NCBI RefSeq assembly: GCF_005771675.1
Contig: NZ_VAJM01000006.1
Span: 62,001-126,000, forward strand
Direction: 5' to 3'
Source of the DNA: Hymenobacter jeollabukensis
GTDB taxonomy: Bacteria; Bacteroidota; Bacteroidia; Cytophagales; Hymenobacteraceae
DNA length: 64,000 nt
Made by a program: the position numbers and the translations under genes. Under the pieces are notes generated by a model, which saw nothing but the letters and a program-made list of their open reading frames with translations, had not been told where the DNA came from and did not search any database. Positions 33,889-40,860 of this stretch are shown here, one piece after another. How positions within the stretch are numbered: the first letter of the stretch is position 1; the number at the start of each line of letters is the position of its first letter.

Positions 33889-35460
33889 ATGCAAAAACGC
33901 GAAGTTGAAATCGTCCTCTCGCCCGCCGAGGCGTACGACGAGCTGGCCCGCTACCGGGCCCTATTGGATGCCGCCGGCCTGAAACCTGGCGAAGCTGATT
34001 TTGTCCACCTGCTGCGCCGCAGCATCGACGCGCGCGGGCGCAACGTGGGCGTGCGCCTGCGCGCCGACGTGTACCAGACACCCCCGCCCCGGGAGCTGTT
34101 TGGGCCCTGGGTGCAGTACCAGGACGTGAGTCAGGCCGCTAAACGTGTCGTTATCGTCGGGGCCGGGCCGGCCGGCTTGTTTGCGGCCCTGCGCTGCATC
34201 GAGCTGGGCATGAAGCCCGTGGTGCTGGAGCGCGGCAAGGACGTGCGCACCCGCCGCCGCGACCTGGCGGCGCTTAACAAGGAGCACGTCGTCAACCCCG
34301 ATTCCAACTACTGCTTCGGCGAGGGCGGCGCGGGCACTTACTCCGACGGCAAGCTCTACACCCGCTCCAAGAAGCGCGGCGACGTGCAGCGGGTGCTGCG
34401 CCTGCTGGTGCAGCACGGCGCCACCCCGGAAATCCTGGTCGACGCGCACCCGCACATCGGCACCAACAAGCTGCCCTACGTGGTGCAGGCCCTGCGCCAG
34501 AGCATCCTCGACCACGGCGGCGAGGTGTTGTTCGACACGCGGGTAGACGATTTGATTCTCGCCGACGGCCGCATCCGCGGCGTGGTGACCGGGCAGGGCC
34601 AGGAAATCCTCGGCGACGCGGTGATTCTGGCCACCGGGCACTCGGCGCGGGATATGTACGAGCTGCTGCTGCGCCGCCGGGTGCGCATTGAGGCCAAGCC
34701 CTTTGCCCTGGGCGTGCGCGTGGAGCACCAGCAAAGCCTGATCGATCAGGCCCAGTACCACCGCGCCGACCGCGGGCAGCTGCCGGCCGCTTCGTACGCG
34801 CTGGTGCAGCAGTCGGACGGGCCCGGGGGGCAGCGTGGGGTGTTTTCGTTCTGCATGTGCCCGGGCGGCTTCATCGTGCCGGCGGCCACGGCGCCGGGCG
34901 AAGTGGTGGTCAACGGCATGAGCCCTTCGCGCCGCGACTCGCGCTTTGCCAATTCGGGCATCGTGGTGGCCATCGAGCCGGCCGACATGAACCTGAAGCG
35001 CGACGGCGTGCTGGCCGGCCTGCGCCTGCAGCAGGAAATCGAGCAGCGGGCCTGCCAGCTGGCGGGCGGCACCCAGCTGGCCCCGGCCCAGCTGCTGGGC
35101 GACTTCGTGCAGAATAAGACTTCGCGCAGCCTGCTCGAAACCTCCTACCAGCCCGGCCTGGTGTCGGTGGCCATGGACGAGGTGCTGGGAGCCGGCCTGG
35201 CCGACCGGCTGCGGCAGGGCTTCCGGGCTTTCGGGCGCAAGATTCCGGGCTTCACCACCAACAACGCGCAGATTGTGGGGGTGGAAAGCCGCACTTCCGC
35301 CCCGGTACGCATCCCGCGCGACGCGGCCACGCTGGAGCACCCGGAGGTGCGCGGGCTGTTTCCGTGCGGCGAGGGTGCGGGCTTCGCGGGCGGCATCGTG
35401 TCGGCGGCCATGGACGGCGAGCGGTGCGCCGAGGCGGCGCTGGCGCTGTTTAGTGCTTAG
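33889..35460 (+). CDS. FAD-dependent dehydrogenase (COG2509 type)
   Basis: A 523-residue protein. The Rossmann loop VVIVGAGPAGLFAALR starts near 87. CFGEGGAGTYSDGKLYTRSK and VLATGHSARDMYELL are hallmarks of this uncharacterised FAD dehydrogenase family. The last part (GLFPCGEGAGFAGGIVSAAM) is the second FAD contact. An N-terminal domain of about 80 residues precedes the FAD fold. Cytosolic; substrate unknown. The C-terminal codons AGT GCT TAG are the first unit of the heptamer array that follows. Confidence 0.9.
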   Translation: MQKREVEIVLSPAEAYDELARYRALLDAAGLKPGEADFVHLLRRSIDARGRNVGVRLRADVYQTPPPRELFGPWVQYQDVSQAAKRVVIVGAGPAGLFAALRCIELGMKPVVLERGKDVRTRRRDLAALNKEHVVNPDSNYCFGEGGAGTYSDGKLYTRSKKRGDVQRVLRLLVQHGATPEILVDAHPHIGTNKLPYVVQALRQSILDHGGEVLFDTRVDDLILADGRIRGVVTGQGQEILGDAVILATGHSARDMYELLLRRRVRIEAKPFALGVRVEHQQSLIDQAQYHRADRGQLPAASYALVQQSDGPGGQRGVFSFCMCPGGFIVPAATAPGEVVVNGMSPSRRDSRFANSGIVVAIEPADMNLKRDGVLAGLRLQQEIEQRACQLAGGTQLAPAQLLGDFVQNKTSRSLLETSYQPGLVSVAMDEVLGAGLADRLRQGFRAFGRKIPGFTTNNAQIVGVESRTSAPVRIPRDAATLEHPEVRGLFPCGEGAGFAGGIVSAAMDGERCAEAALALFSA

Positions 35461-35493
35461 TGCTTAGTGCTTAGTGCTTAGTGCTTAGTGCTT
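35452..35493. repeat. AGTGCTT heptamer array at stop codon
   Basis: Six perfect units of AGTGCTT. The first unit ends in the stop codon of the FAD dehydrogenase. The region before the next ATG (GCACTCAGCACTATG) is complementary to the array in part, so this gap (35461-35607) follows the paired-arm plan. TATCTTGG at 35528-35535 is a near-consensus -7 element for the CoA-binding gene. Confidence 0.9.
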
Positions 35494-35607
35494 AGGCTGA
35501 TCTGCGGGCTGCTTGTGGCGTTGCACCTATCTTGGCAGTTGCGCGTATTTCCTTTACTCATCCACCCATTCTGCTTGGGTTAACCCAGGCACCAGGCACT
35601 CAGCACT

Positions 35608-35970
35608 ATGAACAAGAAAACCGTCGTCATCGGCGCTTCCGATAATCCCGCCCGCTACTCGTTTCAGGCCGTCAACCGACTGAAAAGCTACGGGCACGAA
35701 GTGGTGCCAGTGGGCATCCGCAAGGGTCAGGTGGCCGGCCTCGATATCCACGTCGACAAGCCCGACGTGAACAGCGTGGATACCGTCACGCTGTACGTGG
35801 GCCCGCAAAACCAGCCCGCTTGGTACGACTACATCCTGGATCTGAAGCCCAAGCGCATCATCTTCAACCCCGGCACCGAGAACTACGAGCTGGAGCGCCG
35901 GGCCCGCGAGCAGGGCATTCAGACCATTGAAGCCTGCACGCTGGTGATGCTGTCGGTGGGCAATTATTAA
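35608..35970 (+). CDS. CoA-binding domain protein
   Basis: A 120-residue single-domain Rossmann protein. VVIGASDNPARYSFQAVNRL and the C-terminal GIQTIEACTLVMLSVGNY are typical of the CoA-binding/YccU family. IIFNPGTEN is the loop near the nucleotide. Cytosolic; biological role unsettled. Confidence 0.9.
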   Translation: MNKKTVVIGASDNPARYSFQAVNRLKSYGHEVVPVGIRKGQVAGLDIHVDKPDVNSVDTVTLYVGPQNQPAWYDYILDLKPKRIIFNPGTENYELERRAREQGIQTIEACTLVMLSVGNY

Positions 35971-36049
35971 GGTAGCCTGCTTATAAGTAGCCCGTCATGT
36001 TACGACAAGCTCGACATGACATGCCCAAAGCCTGTTCGCCTCCCCAGAA

Positions 36050-36130
36050 CGTCATGCTGAGCCTGTCGAAGCATCTCTACCGAACGATACAACGAAGCGG
36101 TAGAGATGCTTCGACAGGCTCAGCATGACG
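36050..36130. repeat. complete dispersed palindromic repeat
   Basis: The arms 36050-36082 and 36098-36130 are exact 33-base reverse complements containing GTCATGCTGAGCCTGTCGAA. The spacer is 15 bases. Related partial copies are at 1151-1192 and 3226-3342. A smaller imperfect inverted motif (GTCATGTTACGACAAGCTCG) lies just before, at 35996. Together they fill the gap 35971-36178. Confidence 0.85.
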
Positions 36131-36179
36131 GCCTTTCTTGCCCCGAAATAGGCCCCAAACAGATCATCCCGTCAGCTAC

Positions 36180-36216
36180 AAAAAAGCCTCCGTGCCAAGC
36201 GCACGGAGGCTTTTTT
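36180..36216. terminator. bidirectional terminator between convergent genes
   Basis: AAAAAAGCCTCCGTGC and GCACGGAGGCTTTTTT form a perfect 16-bp stem with loop CAAGC, serving the CoA-binding gene and the SDR gene. Confidence 0.93.
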
Positions 36217-36231
36217 CGTGTCGGCGCGGCC

Positions 36232-37026
36232 TTACTCGGCGTTGCCGTACATGTTGGATTCGCCGCCGTCGATGGCAATGGTCTGGCCGCTGACGTAGGA
36301 GGCGTCGTCGCTGAGCAGGAAGGCCACCAGCTTGGCTACCTCTTCGGGCTGGCCGAGGCGGCGCGTGGGGTTGTGGCTGGCGTACTGGGCTTCGGCCTGC
36401 TTGGGGTCGGCGGGGTTCACCTGCTTGAAGGCCTCGGCCACCATGGGCGTGAGGATGGCGCCCGGGGCAATGGCGTTGGTGGTGATGCCGTAGCGGCCGT
36501 ATTCCAGGGCCGCGTTCTTGGTCATGCCCGACACGGCGTGCTTGCTGGCCACGTAGGGCATCTGGTTGAGCACCCCGCGGATGCCGCCCACCGAGGCCAC
36601 GTTGACGATGCGGCCGTACTGCTGCTTTTGCATCACGGGCAGCACGTAGCGCAGGCCGTAGTACACGCCCATCAGGTTGATGTCGATAACCTTTTTGAAC
36701 ACCGCAAGGTCGTACTCGGTGATGCTGGCCTGCTTGCCCTCGATGCCGGCGTTGTTGTAAAACCCGTCGATGCGGCCGAACCGCTCCACCGTTTTGTCGA
36801 CGTAGTTGCGCACGGCGGCTTCGTCGGATACGTCGGCGACGATGGTCAGCACCTCGGCTTCGGCAAACGCCTGCCCGATGGCCTGCTGCGCCTCCTGCAG
36901 GCTCTGCTCGTTGTAGTCGACCAGGGCCAGGCGGGCGCCCTGACGGGCCAATTCCTGGGCGGCGGCCAGGCCGAGGCCCATGGCCGCGCCCGTTATCAGC
37001 ACGACTTTTCCTTGCATGTTGCTCAT
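36232..37026 (-). CDS. short-chain dehydrogenase/reductase
   Basis: A 264-residue classical SDR. The cofactor loop is TGAAMGLG (12-19), NNAG is at 91-94, catalytic Ser145, Tyr158 and Lys162 (YVASK) are present, and IAPGAILTPM follows. D37 at the end of strand 2 suggests NAD preference. Substrate unknown; closest by pattern to glucose- or cyclohexanol-dehydrogenase-like SDRs. Divergent from the ECF sigma gene. Confidence 0.93.
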   Translation of the reverse strand: MSNMQGKVVLITGAAMGLGLAAAQELARQGARLALVDYNEQSLQEAQQAIGQAFAEAEVLTIVADVSDEAAVRNYVDKTVERFGRIDGFYNNAGIEGKQASITEYDLAVFKKVIDINLMGVYYGLRYVLPVMQKQQYGRIVNVASVGGIRGVLNQMPYVASKHAVSGMTKNAALEYGRYGITTNAIAPGAILTPMVAEAFKQVNPADPKQAEAQYASHNPTRRLGQPEEVAKLVAFLLSDDASYVSGQTIAIDGGESNMYGNAE

Positions 37027-37278
37027 GGTATTCTAAATCAATGTTGGTACATATAATACCGCTGGCAGCGGCATTTGTTCGGAAAACCAGCATTGTACCT
37101 TGTACGGACATGCGCCTTCATCGACCCGAAACCAGCCTACTAGGCGCGGAGGGCCGTCTGAGCAGCGCCGAAGTTGCACCTTGCGAAAAATTTTCCACCC
37201 GGCGGGCAACCCTGCTCCGGGCTTCTCCATCTAGCGCTTCAAACACCCCGCTCCTGCCCTACTCCTACTTTCTGAGCC

Positions 37279-37857
37279 GTGAACGAAGTCGAACTCATCA
37301 GTGCCTGCCGGCAAGGTAGCGTCCGGGCGCAGAAGCAGCTCTATGAGCGCTTCGCCGGGCTGATGCTGACGGTGTGCCTGCGCTACCTGCGCCAGCGCGC
37401 CGACGCCGAGGAGGCCATGCTCACGGGTTTCGTGAAGGTGTTCCGGGCCCTGGAGCAGTACCGTCACGAAGGCTCGTTCGAGGGCTGGATCCGGCGCATC
37501 ATGGTCAACGAAGCCCTCGGGCAGCTGCGCAAAAAGGAGCCGCTGCACCTGGCCATCGACGACATGGTGACCGACGTGCCCTCGACCCAGGCCACGGCCG
37601 AAAGCGACATGGCGGCGGCCGACCTGATGCAGCTGCTGAGCGAGCTGCCGGCCGGCTACCGCACGGTGTTCAACCTGTACGCCATCGAAGGCTACACCCA
37701 CCCCGAAATTGGCGAGATGCTGGGCATTTCGGAGGGCACCAGCAAGTCCCAGCTCAGCAAGGCCCGCGCCATGCTGCAGCGCCGCCTCGAAGCCGCCTCG
37801 GCTTCGGCTATTCCATCCACCTCAACCTCGACGCACCATGCAACCGGAAGATATTGA
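37279..37857 (+). CDS. ECF RNA polymerase sigma factor
   Basis: A 192-residue sigma-70 family factor with a GTG start at 37279. Region 2 contains LYERFAGLMLTVCLRYLRQR and FEGWIRRIMVNEAL. Region 4 contains LPAGYRTVFNLYAIEGYTHP followed by EIGEMLGISEGTSKSQLSKA, the -35-binding helix-turn-helix. It overlaps the next gene by 20 bases. That gene looks like its membrane anti-sigma partner, so this is probably an envelope-responsive switch. Confidence 0.93.
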   Translation: MNEVELISACRQGSVRAQKQLYERFAGLMLTVCLRYLRQRADAEEAMLTGFVKVFRALEQYRHEGSFEGWIRRIMVNEALGQLRKKEPLHLAIDDMVTDVPSTQATAESDMAAADLMQLLSELPAGYRTVFNLYAIEGYTHPEIGEMLGISEGTSKSQLSKARAMLQRRLEAASASAIPSTSTSTHHATGRY

Positions 37858-38773
37858 TAAGCTGTTTCGCGCCAAGCTCGAGCAGCACGCCACCCCGCCC
37901 CCGCCCTCCTTGTGGTACGACCTGCAGGAGCAGTTGGAGCCCGAAGAGAAAAAACGCCGCGGCGGCTTCTGGATGGCCATAGCCGCGGCCATCACCCTGC
38001 TGCTGGTAGCCGGCGGCGGCTGGCTGGTGTGGCAGCATCAGCCGCTGGGCCCCGGCAACGCCGGCCCGCTGGCTTCGGGCACCACCGGCGGCCCCGGCCA
38101 GCCGCGCCCCGCCGAAGCCCCCGCCACCACTGCCCCGACGGCCCCGAGCACGCCCGCTGACGCTGATTTTGGCGTCGACAGCACGGTGCGCATGCCCCTC
38201 GACCCGGCCACCATTGCCGCCCGCACTAACGCGGCCCCGACGAGCGAGGAAGCCGCGAAAAATTCTGCGAATTCGGCCGCTTCCCAGGCAACGGTCACCA
38301 ACCGCTCCGCATCTACCCATCAACAGCAGCAACTACTGGCCCGCACCGAGCGCGCTGCAGCGCCCCGGACCTCGGACCGGCCGGAAAAACCGGTTTTCCA
38401 GCCCGCCGACGAGCCTTCAGTAGCTGATGTACGCCAGGCCGTAGCCGCGCAACCGGCGCCGCAGCCGGCCCCCGCGCAAACCACCGCTTCGCTGACGCCG
38501 GCCGCCCCAGCCGGGGCCCCGGGCCTGCCGGCCGGCGCCATTGAAGTGGAAGTGCGCCAGCACCCGGAACAAGCCGTGGCTATGGCCCCGGCGGCCGCCG
38601 ACGAAGCCCCGGGCCGGACGCGGCCCAGCGTGCGGGGCGTGCTGCGCCAGATGCGGCGCGTGGCCCAGGGCGAAAAGCCCAACCTGGCCGAAGTCGGCCT
38701 GCCCGCCAACCCCGCTCTTACCCTGCAGGCCCGCGTGGCCGGCCACACCCTCACCAAGACGATTTCCCTCTAA
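37838..38773 (+). CDS. membrane anti-sigma-like protein
   Basis: A 311-residue protein from ATG 37838. Residues 1-45 (MQPEDIDKLFRAKLEQHATP) form a cytosolic helix region typical of Bacteroidota anti-sigma proteins that follow ECF genes. One membrane helix lies at about 48-66 (MAIAAAITLLLVAGGGWLVW). The remaining 240 residues are a Pro/Ala/Thr-rich periplasmic tail with a short ordered end (PSVRGVLRQMRRVAQGE). The anti-sigma role is inferred from position and topology. Confidence 0.7.
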   Translation: MQPEDIDKLFRAKLEQHATPPPPSLWYDLQEQLEPEEKKRRGGFWMAIAAAITLLLVAGGGWLVWQHQPLGPGNAGPLASGTTGGPGQPRPAEAPATTAPTAPSTPADADFGVDSTVRMPLDPATIAARTNAAPTSEEAAKNSANSAASQATVTNRSASTHQQQQLLARTERAAAPRTSDRPEKPVFQPADEPSVADVRQAVAAQPAPQPAPAQTTASLTPAAPAGAPGLPAGAIEVEVRQHPEQAVAMAPAAADEAPGRTRPSVRGVLRQMRRVAQGEKPNLAEVGLPANPALTLQARVAGHTLTKTISL

Positions 38774-38836
38774 TTGCCCGCGCCGCCCCGGCGCCCCGCC
38801 CCTTCCCTCTCCCCTGACTTTCTGCTTCCTCTTACT

Positions 38837-39979
38837 ATGAAACCTGCTTCCTTCTTCGCTGCACTTTCCGGCCTGCTGCTTTCCAGCTCCTTCGCCTCGG
38901 CCGGCAGCCTGGCCCGCGTGCCCGGCAACGACGACACCATCATGGTGAAACTGCCCAACCAGGTGTCGATGACCATCGTGGCCCGCAACAAGCAGCAGCT
39001 GCGCGAGATGAAAAACTACAAGCTCGACTCGCTGATGACCCTGCTCGACGCCTACATCACCCAGGCCGAAGCGGCCGGGCGCAAGGGCAGCAACGGGCAG
39101 GTGACCATGGAATTCTACCCCGCCAAGGACAAGCCCGGCAGCACCGCTGCCCCCGAGCAGGTGCGCGTGACGGTGCGCGGCTCCAAGCCCAACGCCGACC
39201 GCGTGGAGGTATTCATGAACAAGAAGCTGGGCGTGACGGTGGAAAACAGCGAAGACGCCAATGGCGACAACGTGAAGGTGACCATCAACAGCGACGCCAA
39301 GTCCGACTCGGTGAAGCACGCCAAGCGCGAGTCCAAGCGTAACAAGCTCACCGGCACCGACTTCGGCGTGGACCTGGGCCTGAACGCGCTGGTCAACAAG
39401 AAAACCTACGCCCCCGCCGGCGTAGCGCAGCCCTACGACCTGCGCACCTGGGGCTCCCGCTACGTGGCGCTGAACTGGAAGTTCTGGGCCCGCACCGGCC
39501 GCAACAGCCCGCTGTACTTCCACCTCGGCCCGGAAGTGGCTTTCAACAACTACATGCTGGAAGGCAGCCGCTACTTCGCCGCCAACGACGCGGCGGGCCG
39601 CACCGACATCGTGAAGGACGACGTGCGCAACCTGGAGAAGAGCAAGCTGGCCGTGACCACGCTGAACCTGCCGGTGGGCTTCACCCTCAAGTTCCGCGAC
39701 AAGGACAACGACGAGGTGTTCCGCATCGGGGCGGGCGGCTTTGCCGGCTACCGCATCGGGGCGCATACCAAGCTGAAGTACGAGCAGGAGGGCCGCACCC
39801 ACAAGGACAAGGACCGCGGCAGCTACAACCTGGAAGACTTCCAGTACGGCCTCTCCGGCAGCCTCGGCGTGAAGGGCTTCGACCTCTTCGTGAAGTACAA
39901 CCTGAACGACGTGTTCAAGGCCGACCGCGGCCCCAAAGCCCAGAACGTGAGCTTCGGCATCACCTTCAGCGACATCTAG
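38837..39979 (+). CDS. outer-membrane beta-barrel protein of sigma module
   Basis: A 380-residue exported protein with signal peptide MKPASFFAALSGLLLSSSFA. The second half has alternating beta strands (YVALNWKFWARTGR; FGVDLGLNALVNKK) and ends in NVSFGITFSDI, as expected for a beta-barrel. It follows the anti-sigma gene by 63 bases. The order sigma, anti-sigma, barrel is common in Bacteroidota. A regulatory or structural role is inferred. Confidence 0.75.
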   Translation: MKPASFFAALSGLLLSSSFASAGSLARVPGNDDTIMVKLPNQVSMTIVARNKQQLREMKNYKLDSLMTLLDAYITQAEAAGRKGSNGQVTMEFYPAKDKPGSTAAPEQVRVTVRGSKPNADRVEVFMNKKLGVTVENSEDANGDNVKVTINSDAKSDSVKHAKRESKRNKLTGTDFGVDLGLNALVNKKTYAPAGVAQPYDLRTWGSRYVALNWKFWARTGRNSPLYFHLGPEVAFNNYMLEGSRYFAANDAAGRTDIVKDDVRNLEKSKLAVTTLNLPVGFTLKFRDKDNDEVFRIGAGGFAGYRIGAHTKLKYEQEGRTHKDKDRGSYNLEDFQYGLSGSLGVKGFDLFVKYNLNDVFKADRGPKAQNVSFGITFSDI

Positions 39980-40107
39980 GCTGGATTGTCGGATTGCTGA
40001 ATTGTTAAATGGCTGGTCGTTCTGGATTCACAGAGCGGCCAGCCATTTTTAAATGCTCAAACGGTTAAATGGCTGACTGTTCTGATGAACCCTGAACGAC
40101 CAGTCAT
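39980..40107. repeat. paired-arm element between convergent genes
   Basis: Words GTTAAATGGCTGGTCGTTC (about 40002) and GTTAAATGGCTGACTGTTC (about 40064) alternate with complements GCGGCCAGCCATTTTTAA (about 40036) and GAACGACCAGTCATTTAGCC (about 40094). Read from either gene, the stop codon is followed by a C-poor arm. Confidence 0.75.
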
Positions 40108-40854
40108 TTAGCCATTTCTGAAGAAGTTATCCAGCAATATCGCCGCCGAAATGGCCACGTTCAGGCTTTCGGCCTGGCCGCGGCCGGGAATGTGCAGGCG
40201 CTGGGTGAGGCAGGCCTCCACCGGCGGGGTGAGGCCGTGCGACTCGCTGCCCATCACCAGCACGCCGGAGGGGCGCAGCTGCAGGCGGTGCACGTTGTCG
40301 CCGTGCAGGTCGGCGCCGTAGACGGGCAGCTCCTGGGGCAGCTCCTGCAGCCAGGCGGGCAGGTCGCGCTGCCACACGGGCACGCGGGTGAACGAGCCCA
40401 TGGTGGCCGAAACGGTTTTGGGGTTCCAGGCGTCGGCGCAGGTATCAGACAACACCACGCCCTGCAAGCCGTACCAATCGGCCAAGCGAATGAGCGTGCC
40501 CACGTTGCCGGGGTCGCGCACCTGGTCGAGGGCCAGCAGCAGCTGGCCGGGCTGCGGGCGCAGCGGCAGCTCGGCGGGGGTACGCACTACGGCGAGGCCC
40601 GCGTCGTTGGTTTGCAGCGTGCCCAGGCGCGTGAGTTCTTCGGCCGAAACCACGTCGACGGGCACGCCCGGGGGCAGGCGCAGGCCGGGGTCGGCGGCAA
40701 ATTCGGCCGTGAGCAGCAGCCGTTCGGGCTGCAGTTCGGAACTTAGCAGCTCGCGCAGGCTTTTGGCGCCTTCCACCAGGAAGGTGCCGAGGCGCTGGCG
40801 GTATTTTTTCTGGTGCAATTGCTGCACGTATTTAGCAACGGCTTTCGAAACCAT
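40108..40854 (-). CDS. TrmH/SpoU family RNA methyltransferase
   Basis: A 248-residue SPOUT enzyme that should 2'-O-methylate rRNA or tRNA. The N-terminal substrate-binding domain begins VSKAVAKYVQQLHQKKYRQR. The catalytic domain shows LALDQVRDPGNVGTLIRLAD (motif 1), GVLVMGSESHGLTPPVEA (motif 2) and AESLNVAISAAILL (motif 3). Its ATG lies six bases from the divergent start of the BamA-like gene. Confidence 0.92.
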   Translation of the reverse strand: MVSKAVAKYVQQLHQKKYRQRLGTFLVEGAKSLRELLSSELQPERLLLTAEFAADPGLRLPPGVPVDVVSAEELTRLGTLQTNDAGLAVVRTPAELPLRPQPGQLLLALDQVRDPGNVGTLIRLADWYGLQGVVLSDTCADAWNPKTVSATMGSFTRVPVWQRDLPAWLQELPQELPVYGADLHGDNVHRLQLRPSGVLVMGSESHGLTPPVEACLTQRLHIPGRGQAESLNVAISAAILLDNFFRNG

Positions 40855-40860
40855 TTTTCA

